From Gammaproteobacteria bacterium (GTDB lineage Bacteria > Pseudomonadota > Gammaproteobacteria > SZUA-229), in assembly GCA_030637945.1 (NCBI GenBank), contig DAOWFN010000034.1, positions 1 through 5,629 on the forward strand: a stretch of 5,629 nt of DNA, written 5' to 3'. Made by a program: the position numbers and the translations under genes. This document shows, in pieces, positions 1 through 5,539 of the stretch. Under the pieces are notes generated by a model. The model saw only the letters and a list, made by a program, of their open reading frames with translations. It did no database searches and was not told the DNA's origin. Numbering within the stretch: the first letter of the stretch is position 1; each line of letters opens with the position of its first letter.

Positions 1-1173
1 AGCGAGCACCCTGAGCAGGTTAGCTGCCATATAACGCATACCAATGAAAAAACCCATGACATCATTCGAGAGGGTCTGCATCGTTCGCCTATGTATAGCG
101 GTGTTATCGAAGGCGTTGGCCCGCGTTATTGTCCGTCGATAGAAGATAAAGTTGTTCGCTTCGCTGATAAAACATCACATCAAATTTTTATCGAGCCGGA
201 AGGTTTAACCACACACGAAGTTTATCCAAACGGTATTTCAACCAGCCTGCCTTTTGATATGCAGTTTGCGTTTGTGCGCTCGATGAAAGGATTTGAAAAT
301 GCGCATATCACGCGTCCGGGTTATGCGATCGAGTATGACTTTTTTGATCCGCGAGATCTGAAGGCGTCATTAGAGACAAAATTTATAAACGGATTATTTT
401 TTGCCGGACAGATTAACGGTACAACAGGTTACGAAGAGGCGGCTGCACAAGGTCTGCTTGCTGCTATTAACGCTGCGCGTCTAGTGCAGGAGAAAGAGGC
501 ATGGACAGCAACACGTGATCAAGCCTACATCGGTGTGTTAGTTGATGATCTGGTTACCCTCGGAACAAAGGAGCCGTATCGTATGTTTACTTCACGTGCG
601 GAATACCGTCTGATATTGCGTGAAGATAATGCGGATTTACGCTTAACCGAAGCTGCGCGAGATATGGGTTTGATCAGTGACACGCATTGGCAACTTTATA
701 GTGCTAAACGTGAAGCGATCGAGAAAGAACAGCAGCGTTTAATAGAGATGAACATCCAGCCGGAGTCAGCGTTATCAAAAGCATTCTCGGCGAAACTCGA
801 GAAGCCATTAACACGAAACTATAAAGCGGCCGATTTACTGCGCCGACCAGAAATTGATTATGCCGGTTTAACAGAAATTATCGGCGAAGGTGAGGGCGTT
901 ACCGCAAGCGTCGCGGAGCAGGTAGAAATTCAGGCCAGGTATTCGGGCTATCTCGATCGTCAGCAAGACGAGATAGATAAAGCCAAAAAAAATGAGAGCA
1001 CATCGATTGTAAACATCAGTGACTATCAACAGGTTCGCGGTTTATCATCCGAAGTGTGCCAAAAATTAAATGACCACAGACCAGAGACTATCGGTCAGGC
1101 AGGGCGTATACCGGGTGTTACGCCGGCGGCTATTTCTTTATTGATGGTTCACCTAAAAAAAGCCAAAAGCTAA
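1..1173 (+). CDS. mnmG: MnmG (GidA), tRNA U34 carboxymethylaminomethyl-modifying enzyme, 5'-truncated by the window edge
   Basis: This is the FAD-dependent cytoplasmic partner of MnmE. Together they add the (carboxymethyl)aminomethyl group at C5 of the wobble uridine U34 in certain tRNAs. The reading frame is open from base 1 with no start, and residues before the ATG at 91 already match the family (ITHTNEKTHD, codons 11-20), so that ATG is internal. About 235 N-terminal residues, including the main FAD-binding Rossmann part, lie outside; the E. coli protein has 629 residues and 390 are visible here. Visible motifs, numbered in this fragment, are GPRYCPSIE (40-48), the first GidA signature, with the conserved catalytic-type Cys at residue 44 (bases 130-132); the second signature GQINGTTGYEEAAAQG (136-151); and KEPYRMFTSRAEYRL (190-204). 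The C-terminal helical domain, which contacts MnmE in the known family, ends with GVTPAAISLLMVHLKK. No frameshift is seen. rsmG follows after 57 bases, as in many proteobacteria. Confidence 0.98.
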   Translation, partial: SEHPEQVSCHITHTNEKTHDIIREGLHRSPMYSGVIEGVGPRYCPSIEDKVVRFADKTSHQIFIEPEGLTTHEVYPNGISTSLPFDMQFAFVRSMKGFENAHITRPGYAIEYDFFDPRDLKASLETKFINGLFFAGQINGTTGYEEAAAQGLLAAINAARLVQEKEAWTATRDQAYIGVLVDDLVTLGTKEPYRMFTSRAEYRLILREDNADLRLTEAARDMGLISDTHWQLYSAKREAIEKEQQRLIEMNIQPESALSKAFSAKLEKPLTRNYKAADLLRRPEIDYAGLTEIIGEGEGVTASVAEQVEIQARYSGYLDRQQDEIDKAKKNESTSIVNISDYQQVRGLSSEVCQKLNDHRPETIGQAGRIPGVTPAAISLLMVHLKKAKS

Positions 1174-1230
1174 TTGCGGTCTGACTCAAAAGAATTTGTT
1201 AGTGATTAATGTATTGAATACCGTTATTTT

Positions 1231-1872
1231 GTGAAAGAACCTCTGCGCCAACAACTAGAGTATGGGCTCCAGCAGATGGGCCTGCATTTTTCTGTGCCCA
1301 TGCAGCAAAAGCTGGTGCATTATATCCAGTTAATCGCACGCTGGAATAAAACCTTTAACCTGACTGCTATACGTGATGTCGAAGAGATGGTGAGTAAACA
1401 CCTGCTCGATAGCCTCGTCGTGCAGCCCTTTGTTGAAGGTTCATTAATATTGGATGTGGGTAGTGGTGCTGGTTTGCCGGGTATTCCTTTTGCGATAACA
1501 TCGCCAGATAAACATTTTGTATTGATTGACAGTAACGGTAAAAAAACTCGGTTTTTGACTCAGGCAAAAATTGAATTAAAACTGGATAATGTTGAGGTGA
1601 TTCACCAGCGCGTAGAAGATTATCAGCCAATAGTGGACGGACATAGGATATACTTCGATGTGATTACTGCGCGCGCTTATGCGACAACGGATGATATTTT
1701 AAGCAGTACAGCACATCTGCAAACAGCCGATACTTGTATATTGGTGATGCAGGGCAAACAGGATAAGCAAATAGACAGTAATCAGTACAAGCTTATAGAT
1801 TCGCATGCTCTCGATGTTTACGGTCTGGATGCAGAGCGGCACCTGCTGGAAATAAAGAGACATTCGGCGTAG
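1231..1872 (+). CDS. rsmG: RsmG (GidB), 16S rRNA guanine-N7 methyltransferase (G527)
   Basis: This is an S-adenosylmethionine-dependent enzyme that methylates N7 of G527 in the 530 loop of 16S rRNA. Its 213 residues compare with 207 in E. coli. Visible signatures are WNKTFNLTAIRD (38-49), the SAM-binding motif I LDVGSGAGLPGIP (74-86), the acidic LIDSNGKKTRFL (98-109) after the second strand, ITARAY (145-150) matching the family's I(S/T)RA motif, and the C-terminal AERHLLEIKR (201-210). The start is GTG at 1231. It is the only standard start between the in-frame TAA at 1207 and the conserved core, apart from the internal ATG at 1276, which would remove 15 residues. No convincing Shine-Dalgarno precedes either, so the exact start is less certain than the gene. 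It probably shares a transcript with mnmG. The REP-type inverted repeat begins 17 bases after its stop. Confidence 0.97.
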   Translation: MKEPLRQQLEYGLQQMGLHFSVPMQQKLVHYIQLIARWNKTFNLTAIRDVEEMVSKHLLDSLVVQPFVEGSLILDVGSGAGLPGIPFAITSPDKHFVLIDSNGKKTRFLTQAKIELKLDNVEVIHQRVEDYQPIVDGHRIYFDVITARAYATTDDILSSTAHLQTADTCILVMQGKQDKQIDSNQYKLIDSHALDVYGLDAERHLLEIKRHSA

Positions 1873-1889
1873 TGATGTTGCAATTTTTT

Positions 1890-1964
1890 TGTAGGAGCGG
1901 AATCTTGTTCCGCGATCAGCCTCCAATTGGCGCATACATCGCGGAACAAGATTCCGCTCCTACA
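1890..1964. repeat. REP doublet (REPIN/BIME-like): perfect 27-bp inverted repeat with 21-base spacer
   Basis: The left arm 1890-1916 and right arm 1938-1964 are perfect reverse complements over 27 bases, separated by 1917-1937. Each arm also contains its own hairpin: in the left arm GCGGAA (1897-1902), loop TCTTG (1903-1907), TTCCGC (1908-1913), and the mirror image at 1941-1957 in the right arm. Each arm begins, in its own orientation, with GTAG (1891-1894; complement at 1960-1963). A GTAG head, then a short imperfect palindrome, then a second copy in opposite orientation is the known design of REP sequences mobilised by RAYT (TnpA-REP) transposases, for example E. coli BIMEs and Stenotrophomonas SMAG elements. 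The spacer holds its own 8-base palindrome, CCAATTGG (1923-1930). Membership in a dispersed family is inferred, since only one copy is in the window. The element fills most of the rsmG-parA gap and could fold as one long RNA hairpin. Confidence 0.85.
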
Positions 1965-1988
1965 GTAATTAATATTTAATAAAAAAAC

Positions 1989-2783
1989 ATGTCAAAAATA
2001 CTCGCATTAGCAAATCAGAAAGGTGGCGTTGGTAAAACAACAACCAGTGTAAATCTTGCCGCCTCTCTTGCCGCTACCAAAAGAAAAGTATTATTGATTG
2101 ACCTCGATCCGCAGGGTAATGCCACGATGGGTGTCGGCGTCGATAAAAATGCGCTCGATAAAACCTTCTGTGACGTATTGCTCGATGGCCTGGAAGTACA
2201 TGAGGTCTTGATACATATCGAGAATGCAGGCATTGATCTACTGCCTGCCAATGCAGATATGACCGCTGCTGAAGTTGATTTAATGCGTACCGATAATGCA
2301 GAACAACGCTTTAAAGACAGTATCGCACCGGTCAAGGACGAGTATGATTACATATTGATCGACTGCCCACCGGCTTTGAACATGCTGACATTGAATGCAC
2401 TGGTGGCATCGGACGGTGTAATCATTCCGATGCAGTGTGAGTATTATGCCCTGGAAGGACTAACCGCATTGATGGATACCATAGAACAGGTTCGTTCAAC
2501 GGTGAATCCTGATCTGAAAATAGAAGGCCTGCTGCGTACCATGTTCGATCCGCGTAATACCTTATCGAATGATGTATCTGCGCAGTTAATTGAGCATTTT
2601 GGCGACCGTGTTTATCGCACCATCGTGCCGCGTAATGTTCGACTGGCAGAAGCGCCAAGTCACGGCCTGCCGGCATTATTATATGAAAAAACCTCGCGCG
2701 GTGCATTGGCGTATTTAGCCTTGGCCGGAGAGATGTTACGACGAGAAACTAGGAACAGGGCAGCCGCAGCTGTCGTTCTGTAA
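1989..2783 (+). CDS. parA: ParA (Soj-type) chromosome-partitioning ATPase
   Basis: This is a deviant-Walker P-loop ATPase that binds nucleoid DNA nonspecifically as an ATP dimer and is displaced by ParB, which drives origin segregation. Its 264 residues are the usual size for chromosomal ParA. It begins directly with the ATPase fold and has no N-terminal helix-turn-helix, unlike the larger type Ia plasmid ParAs. Visible motifs are the deviant Walker A KGGVGKTTT (11-19) with the signature Lys11 and catalytic Lys16, Walker A' LLIDLDPQGN (35-44, Asp40), Walker B YILIDCPP (121-128) and the C-terminal VPRNVRLAEAPSHGLP (213-228). The ATG at 1989 is fixed by the conserved MSKILALANQKGG start. It has no Shine-Dalgarno: the 24 bases before it are almost entirely A and T, and directly before those lies the REP doublet. 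Translation may rely on the unstructured A/U-rich leader. parB follows after 12 bases and is probably co-transcribed. Confidence 0.97.
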   Translation: MSKILALANQKGGVGKTTTSVNLAASLAATKRKVLLIDLDPQGNATMGVGVDKNALDKTFCDVLLDGLEVHEVLIHIENAGIDLLPANADMTAAEVDLMRTDNAEQRFKDSIAPVKDEYDYILIDCPPALNMLTLNALVASDGVIIPMQCEYYALEGLTALMDTIEQVRSTVNPDLKIEGLLRTMFDPRNTLSNDVSAQLIEHFGDRVYRTIVPRNVRLAEAPSHGLPALLYEKTSRGALAYLALAGEMLRRETRNRAAAAVVL

Positions 2784-2795
2784 GGGTTAAGAATT

Positions 2796-3659
2796 ATGGC
2801 AGCAAAGAAAAAAGGTTTGGGACGAGGGCTGACAGCATTACTGGGAAACAGTGATGTGGAGAGCATGATTGAGCCTAAGAGCGCGGATGAGCTGCGTAAT
2901 ATCGATTTAGATTTGATTGAGCGCGGGCCCTGGCAGCCGCGTGAGCACTTTGATGAAGAATCTTTGCAGGAACTGGCTGATTCGATTAAGACGCAGGGTG
3001 TCGTGCAGCCGATCGTGGTTCGGCAAAAAGCGGATGGCCGATTTGAGATCGTTGCCGGCGAGCGTCGCTGGCGTGCTTCACAAAAGGCCGGTCTGTCACA
3101 GATTCCCGTTGTCGTAAAAACCTTTAATGACCAGACAGCTGCAGCGGTTTCGCTGATTGAAAATATTCAGCGTGAGAATTTAAACCCGCTGGAAGAATCA
3201 ACGGCTTTGAAGCGCCTGATTGATGAATTTGACATGACCCATCAGCAGGTGGCGGAGACAGTGGCGCGCTCTCGTGCCACTGTAAGTAATTTATTACGTC
3301 TGCAGGATCTGAACCCGGATGTTAAAATGTTATTGGCTATGCGTGATATAGAGATGGGCCATGCGCGCGCCCTGTTGGCCATTGATGGCATGGAGCAAAG
3401 CAGTATTGCTAAGGATGTTGCGCGAAAGGGACTGTCCGTACGCGAAACCGAGGCCCTGATCCGTAAGATATCCGCGCCGACAAAAGCAGTAAAACCGCCA
3501 CGTAAAGACCCTGACATCGTTAAATTGGAAGAACGTCTTACAGAATGTCTGGGTGCACCGGTTATTATCAAACCGAAAGCCAGGGGTAAGGGAAGTTTAG
3601 AAATTGCTTATAGCAGTCTTGATGTGCTGGATGGAATATTGAGCAAGATCGAGTCATAA
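2796..3659 (+). CDS. parB: ParB (Spo0J-type) chromosome-partitioning CTPase/DNA-binding protein
   Basis: This protein recognises parS sites, loads as a CTP-dependent sliding clamp and activates ParA. Its 287 residues are typical of chromosomal ParB. Domain order is a basic N-terminal tail KKKGLGRGLTALLG (4-17), the usual ParA-stimulating segment; the ParB/Srx-type CTP-binding domain at about 35-130 with GERRWRA (88-94) and ENIQREN (122-128); a helix-turn-helix parS-reading region at about 147-170 (HQQVAETVARSRATVSNLLRL); further helices containing EMGHARALL (186-194); a charged linker around 225-242; and a C-terminal dimerisation domain at 243-287. The start at 2796 is preceded by AAGGG (2782-2786), which overlaps the parA stop codon and suggests translational coupling. 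No recognisable 16-bp parS of the TGTTTCACGTGAAACA type lies in this window, so its target sites should be elsewhere near the origin. Confidence 0.97.
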   Translation: MAAKKKGLGRGLTALLGNSDVESMIEPKSADELRNIDLDLIERGPWQPREHFDEESLQELADSIKTQGVVQPIVVRQKADGRFEIVAGERRWRASQKAGLSQIPVVVKTFNDQTAAAVSLIENIQRENLNPLEESTALKRLIDEFDMTHQQVAETVARSRATVSNLLRLQDLNPDVKMLLAMRDIEMGHARALLAIDGMEQSSIAKDVARKGLSVRETEALIRKISAPTKAVKPPRKDPDIVKLEERLTECLGAPVIIKPKARGKGSLEIAYSSLDVLDGILSKIES

Positions 3660-3734
3660 ATCATATTTGAACCATCGTTTGTTTCAATACGGGGTGTTGA
3701 GGTTATAGAATTTATTTATGCCTGTATTGATTCC

Positions 3735-3764
3735 TTGACCTTGTACGGCGCTCTCTTATATAAT
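3735..3764 (+). promoter_or_regulatory. Sigma70 promoter of the atp operon
   Basis: A -35 element TTGACC (3735-3740, five of six to consensus) and a perfect -10 TATAAT (3759-3764) are separated by 18 bases. The predicted transcript start is near 3771, giving a leader of about 59 bases before atpI. The bases after the -10 are TCGCGCGC (3764-3771, overlapping its last T). Such a GC-rich discriminator is a known feature of promoters that are repressed by ppGpp/DksA and sensitive to growth rate. The promoter call rests on sequence and position; the regulation is inference. Confidence 0.8.
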
Positions 3765-3788
3765 TCGCGCGCATTCTAACCCCGCCTT

Positions 3789-3819
3789 GCTGATTTTGTC
3801 TCAAAACAGCGCCCTGAGG
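3789..3819 (+). promoter_or_regulatory. atpI leader hairpin and Shine-Dalgarno
   Basis: In the predicted 5' leader, GCTG (3789-3792) pairs with CAGC (3807-3810), and TTTTG (3794-3798) pairs with CAAAA (3802-3806). This gives nine base pairs with one bulged A at 3793 and a three-base loop. The likely atpI Shine-Dalgarno TGAGG (3815-3819), ten bases before the ATG, lies just after it. It could also sit in a small alternative fold, GCC (3811-3813) with GGC (3818-3820). There is no U-run after the main stem, so it is not an intrinsic terminator. The structure is read by eye and its function is unknown. Confidence 0.5.
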
Positions 3820-3829
3820 CTGGCTGAAG

Positions 3830-4258
3830 ATGCAAAAAACTATGCAGCAAAATCAGCTAGATTTGAGCCAGAAAAAACCAGCCAGTAAATCGGCATTCAG
3901 ATTCATTTTGGCGCAGCTGATAACGACAATCGTATTGTCTGCGGTACTGTTAATTTATGATCTCACGGTCGCATATTCGGCGTTAGCCGGTGGCGCAATT
4001 GCAACTCTGGCAAATGCCTGGTTCGCAATAAAGGTTTTTCGTGTGAAATCGAAAGAAACACCGGAAACCTTGTTAGCCACATTTTATGTTGGCGAGATAT
4101 ATAAATTTGTATTTACAGGCGCAATGTTTGTCATTGCGTTTGTTCTAATAAAGCCACTTAATGTCGTTGCTTTTTTAGGACTATATTTTTTAATACACAT
4201 GACACCTGCGGTGGTGAATGTTTTGATTAAAGAAACATTTGATGGCGCAAGAGATTAA
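3830..4258 (+). CDS. atpI: AtpI, ATP synthase assembly/accessory membrane protein
   Basis: AtpI is a small inner-membrane protein encoded at the head of many bacterial atp operons. In the known family it assists assembly of the c-ring and has also been linked to ion uptake; it is not part of the mature enzyme. The 142 residues here compare with about 126 in E. coli. A polar, Gln/Lys-rich N-terminus (1-22) is followed by four hydrophobic stretches at about 23-42, 48-70, 90-108 and 111-134, with a short charged loop between the second and third (KVFRVKSKETPE, 68-79). Identification rests on this topology plus position immediately before atpB, because the family is weakly conserved. The ATG at 3830 has a moderate Shine-Dalgarno TGAGG. 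A second in-frame ATG at 3842 would shorten it by four residues. atpB follows after 12 bases. Confidence 0.92.
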   Translation: MQKTMQQNQLDLSQKKPASKSAFRFILAQLITTIVLSAVLLIYDLTVAYSALAGGAIATLANAWFAIKVFRVKSKETPETLLATFYVGEIYKFVFTGAMFVIAFVLIKPLNVVAFLGLYFLIHMTPAVVNVLIKETFDGARD

Positions 4259-4270
4259 AGAGAGTTAAAT

Positions 4271-5173
4271 ATGGCTGGTGAAGCCTTAACAGCAAGCGAA
4301 TATATCAAGCATCATTTGCAGAACCTGACCTATGGGCAAGTTCCAGAAGGTTATGAGCATGCAGGTTCATGGGGGTTTGCGCATTCTGCGCAAGAAGCCA
4401 AAGATATGGGTTTTATGGCTATCCACGTTGATACCATGTTCTGGTCTATCCTTTTAGGCGTTGCATTCCTGTTTATCTTTCGTAAAGCGGCCAGGTGCGC
4501 AACTGAAGGCGTACCGGGCGGGCTACAAAATTTTGTAGAGTGGATAATCGAGTTTATCGATAACAGTGTACGTGGTTCGTTTACGGCTAAAAACCCTATC
4601 GTTGCGCCAATGGCATTGACATTGTTTGTCTGGATCCTGTTAATGAATTTAATGGATCTGGTGCCCGTTGACTGGCTGCCGCAAGTGGCAGGCATTGTCG
4701 GCGCATCTGTATTTGGCATGGATCCACATCATGTGTTTTTCCGTGTAGTGCCGACGACTGATCCAAACGCAACCTTTGGTATGTCCCTGGCTATTTTTGC
4801 TTTAACTCTTTTCTACGGCATAAAGATTAAAGGCATCGGTGGTTTTATGGCGGAATTGACCATGCAGCCGTTTGAGGCTAAAAGTCTTCCGGTTAAAATA
4901 TTTTTGATTCCAATTAACTTTTTCCTCGAGTTCGTTGGTCTGATCTCTAAACCAATTTCTTTATCGCTGCGTTTATTCGGTAACTTATACGCGGGTGAGA
5001 TGATCTTTATTTTGATCGCATTATTATTTAGTAGTGGCATCGGCCTGGGTATTTTTGCCGGTGTATTACAGTGGGCATGGGCAGTGTTCCATATACTGAT
5101 CGTCATGTTGCAGGCATTTATCTTTATGACCTTAGCTGTCGTATATATGGAAATGGCTCACCACGCACATTAA
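4271..5173 (+). CDS. atpB: ATP synthase Fo subunit a (AtpB)
   Basis: Subunit a forms the proton half-channels of Fo and contacts the c-ring. Its 300 residues exceed the 271 of E. coli, mainly through an extended N-terminus (SEYIKHHLQNLTYGQ, 9-23) and a longer loop between the second and third membrane regions (about 136-167), both also typical of Pseudomonas-like proteins. Key residues are in place: the essential Arg234 in PISLSLRLFGNLYAGE (228-243; E. coli Arg210), Glu243 (E. coli Glu219), His274 (Glu/His site, E. coli His245) and Gln281 (E. coli Gln252). Membrane segments fall at about 56-72, 112-132, 168-186, 207-228, 238-262 and 266-292, the fourth probably being a hairpin or amphipathic region leading to the Arg helix. 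The ATG at 4271 follows AAGAGAG (4258-4264). The gene sits 12 bases after atpI and 62 bases before atpE. Confidence 0.98.
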   Translation: MAGEALTASEYIKHHLQNLTYGQVPEGYEHAGSWGFAHSAQEAKDMGFMAIHVDTMFWSILLGVAFLFIFRKAARCATEGVPGGLQNFVEWIIEFIDNSVRGSFTAKNPIVAPMALTLFVWILLMNLMDLVPVDWLPQVAGIVGASVFGMDPHHVFFRVVPTTDPNATFGMSLAIFALTLFYGIKIKGIGGFMAELTMQPFEAKSLPVKIFLIPINFFLEFVGLISKPISLSLRLFGNLYAGEMIFILIALLFSSGIGLGIFAGVLQWAWAVFHILIVMLQAFIFMTLAVVYMEMAHHAH

Positions 5174-5235
5174 TTTAGATTTAAACAGAAACAGATTTTT
5201 AACTTTTAACATTTTTTAATATTTAGGAGATTACA
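5174..5235 (+). promoter_or_regulatory. atpE translation-initiation region: A/U-rich enhancer-like leader with strong Shine-Dalgarno
   Basis: The 62 bases between atpB and atpE are almost free of G and C and contain several U-runs, such as TTTTTAACTTTTAAC (5204-5218) and a run of six T. They end in AGGAG (5225-5229), six bases before the atpE ATG, the best Shine-Dalgarno in the window. In E. coli the same intergenic position holds a U-rich translational enhancer that raises c-subunit synthesis above its neighbours. The similarity in composition, position and a shared TTTTAAC element is visible; equivalent function is inferred. Confidence 0.65.
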
Positions 5236-5466
5236 ATGGAAGCTTCATTGTTATATATCGCAGGCGCAATGCTTTTAGGTTTAGGTGCTTTAGGCGCTGC
5301 TGTAGGCATCGGCATTTTAGGTGCACGTTTTCTTGAAGGTATCGCACGTCAGCCTGAGCTGCTGCCAATGCTACGTACCCAGTTCTTCATTGTAATGGGC
5401 CTCGTTGACGCGGTTCCAATGATCGGCGTAGGTATCGCTTTCTACATTCTGTTCGCTGTAATTTAA
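5236..5466 (+). CDS. atpE: ATP synthase Fo subunit c (AtpE), proteolipid of the rotor ring
   Basis: Subunit c forms the rotating membrane ring that carries protons. The 76 residues (E. coli 79) make the usual hairpin of two membrane helices, at about 5-29 and 47-72, joined by a polar loop ARFLEGIARQPELLPMLR (30-47) with the conserved Arg38-Gln39-Pro40 that contacts subunits gamma and epsilon. Asp58 in FIVMGLVDAVPMIGVG (51-66) corresponds to the proton-binding Asp61 of E. coli. The first helix is glycine- and alanine-rich (GLGALGAAVGIGILG, 15-29), which permits tight ring packing. An Asp rather than Glu carboxylate, and no visible sodium-binding glutamine pattern in helix 1, point to a proton rather than sodium ring. 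The start is set by AGGAG at 5225-5229. atpF begins 73 bases downstream. Confidence 0.98.
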   Translation: MEASLLYIAGAMLLGLGALGAAVGIGILGARFLEGIARQPELLPMLRTQFFIVMGLVDAVPMIGVGIAFYILFAVI

Positions 5467-5539
5467 TTTAAGCCCTGTTTTTATAAAACACCGGTCTAAA
5501 TAGAACTATTAAGAATTAAAGAGAAAGCGGAGTTCATTC
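5467..5539 (+). other. atpE-atpF intergenic leader with a short palindrome and the atpF Shine-Dalgarno
   Basis: TGTTTT (5476-5481) and AAAACA (5485-5490) form a perfect six-pair stem with a three-base loop. The stem is A/U-rich and not followed by a U-run, so it is too weak to call a terminator. CGGAG (5528-5532), seven bases before the ATG, is the likely atpF Shine-Dalgarno. No additional small gene is seen. Confidence 0.5.

Larger units (their letters stand above)
3660..3829 (+). other. parB-atpI intergenic region
   Basis: This 170-base gap carries the promoter and leader of the ATP synthase operon, annotated separately. The first part (3660-3734) is A/T-rich, and I see no convincing gene or Rho-independent terminator for parB in it: TTGAA (3667-3671) could pair with TTCAA a few bases on, but the stem is only five pairs and has no U-run. 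Read-through from parAB into atp therefore cannot be excluded. Confidence 0.6.

Noticed and set aside
222..230. DnaA-box-like TTATCCAAA
   Set aside because: It is a single copy with one mismatch, inside codons for the conserved VYPNGIS of MnmG, with no cluster of boxes and no AT-rich unwinding region. It does not support an origin here.
590..605. Possible parS site around TTCACGTG in mnmG
   Set aside because: Only about 10 of 16 positions match TGTTTCACGTGAAACA, the right half does not match, and the bases encode the conserved MFTSRAEY motif. A half-match TGTTTCA near 3680 also lacks its other half.
1526..1531. Perfect -35-like TTGACA inside rsmG
   Set aside because: No acceptable -10 hexamer lies 16-18 bases downstream, and the bases encode conserved LIDSN of RsmG.
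1367..1935. Minus-strand open frames at 1367-1630 and 1699-1935
   Set aside because: They lie opposite rsmG, show no recognisable domains or start signals, and the second runs into the REP element. They are treated as shadows of the coding strand.
1884..1964. REP inverted repeat as an intrinsic terminator of rsmG
   Set aside because: The T-run (1884-1890) lies before the hairpin, not after it, on the + strand. The bases after the hairpin are mixed A/T without a U-run. On the - strand the hairpin would be followed by A's, so neither direction fits a Rho-independent terminator.
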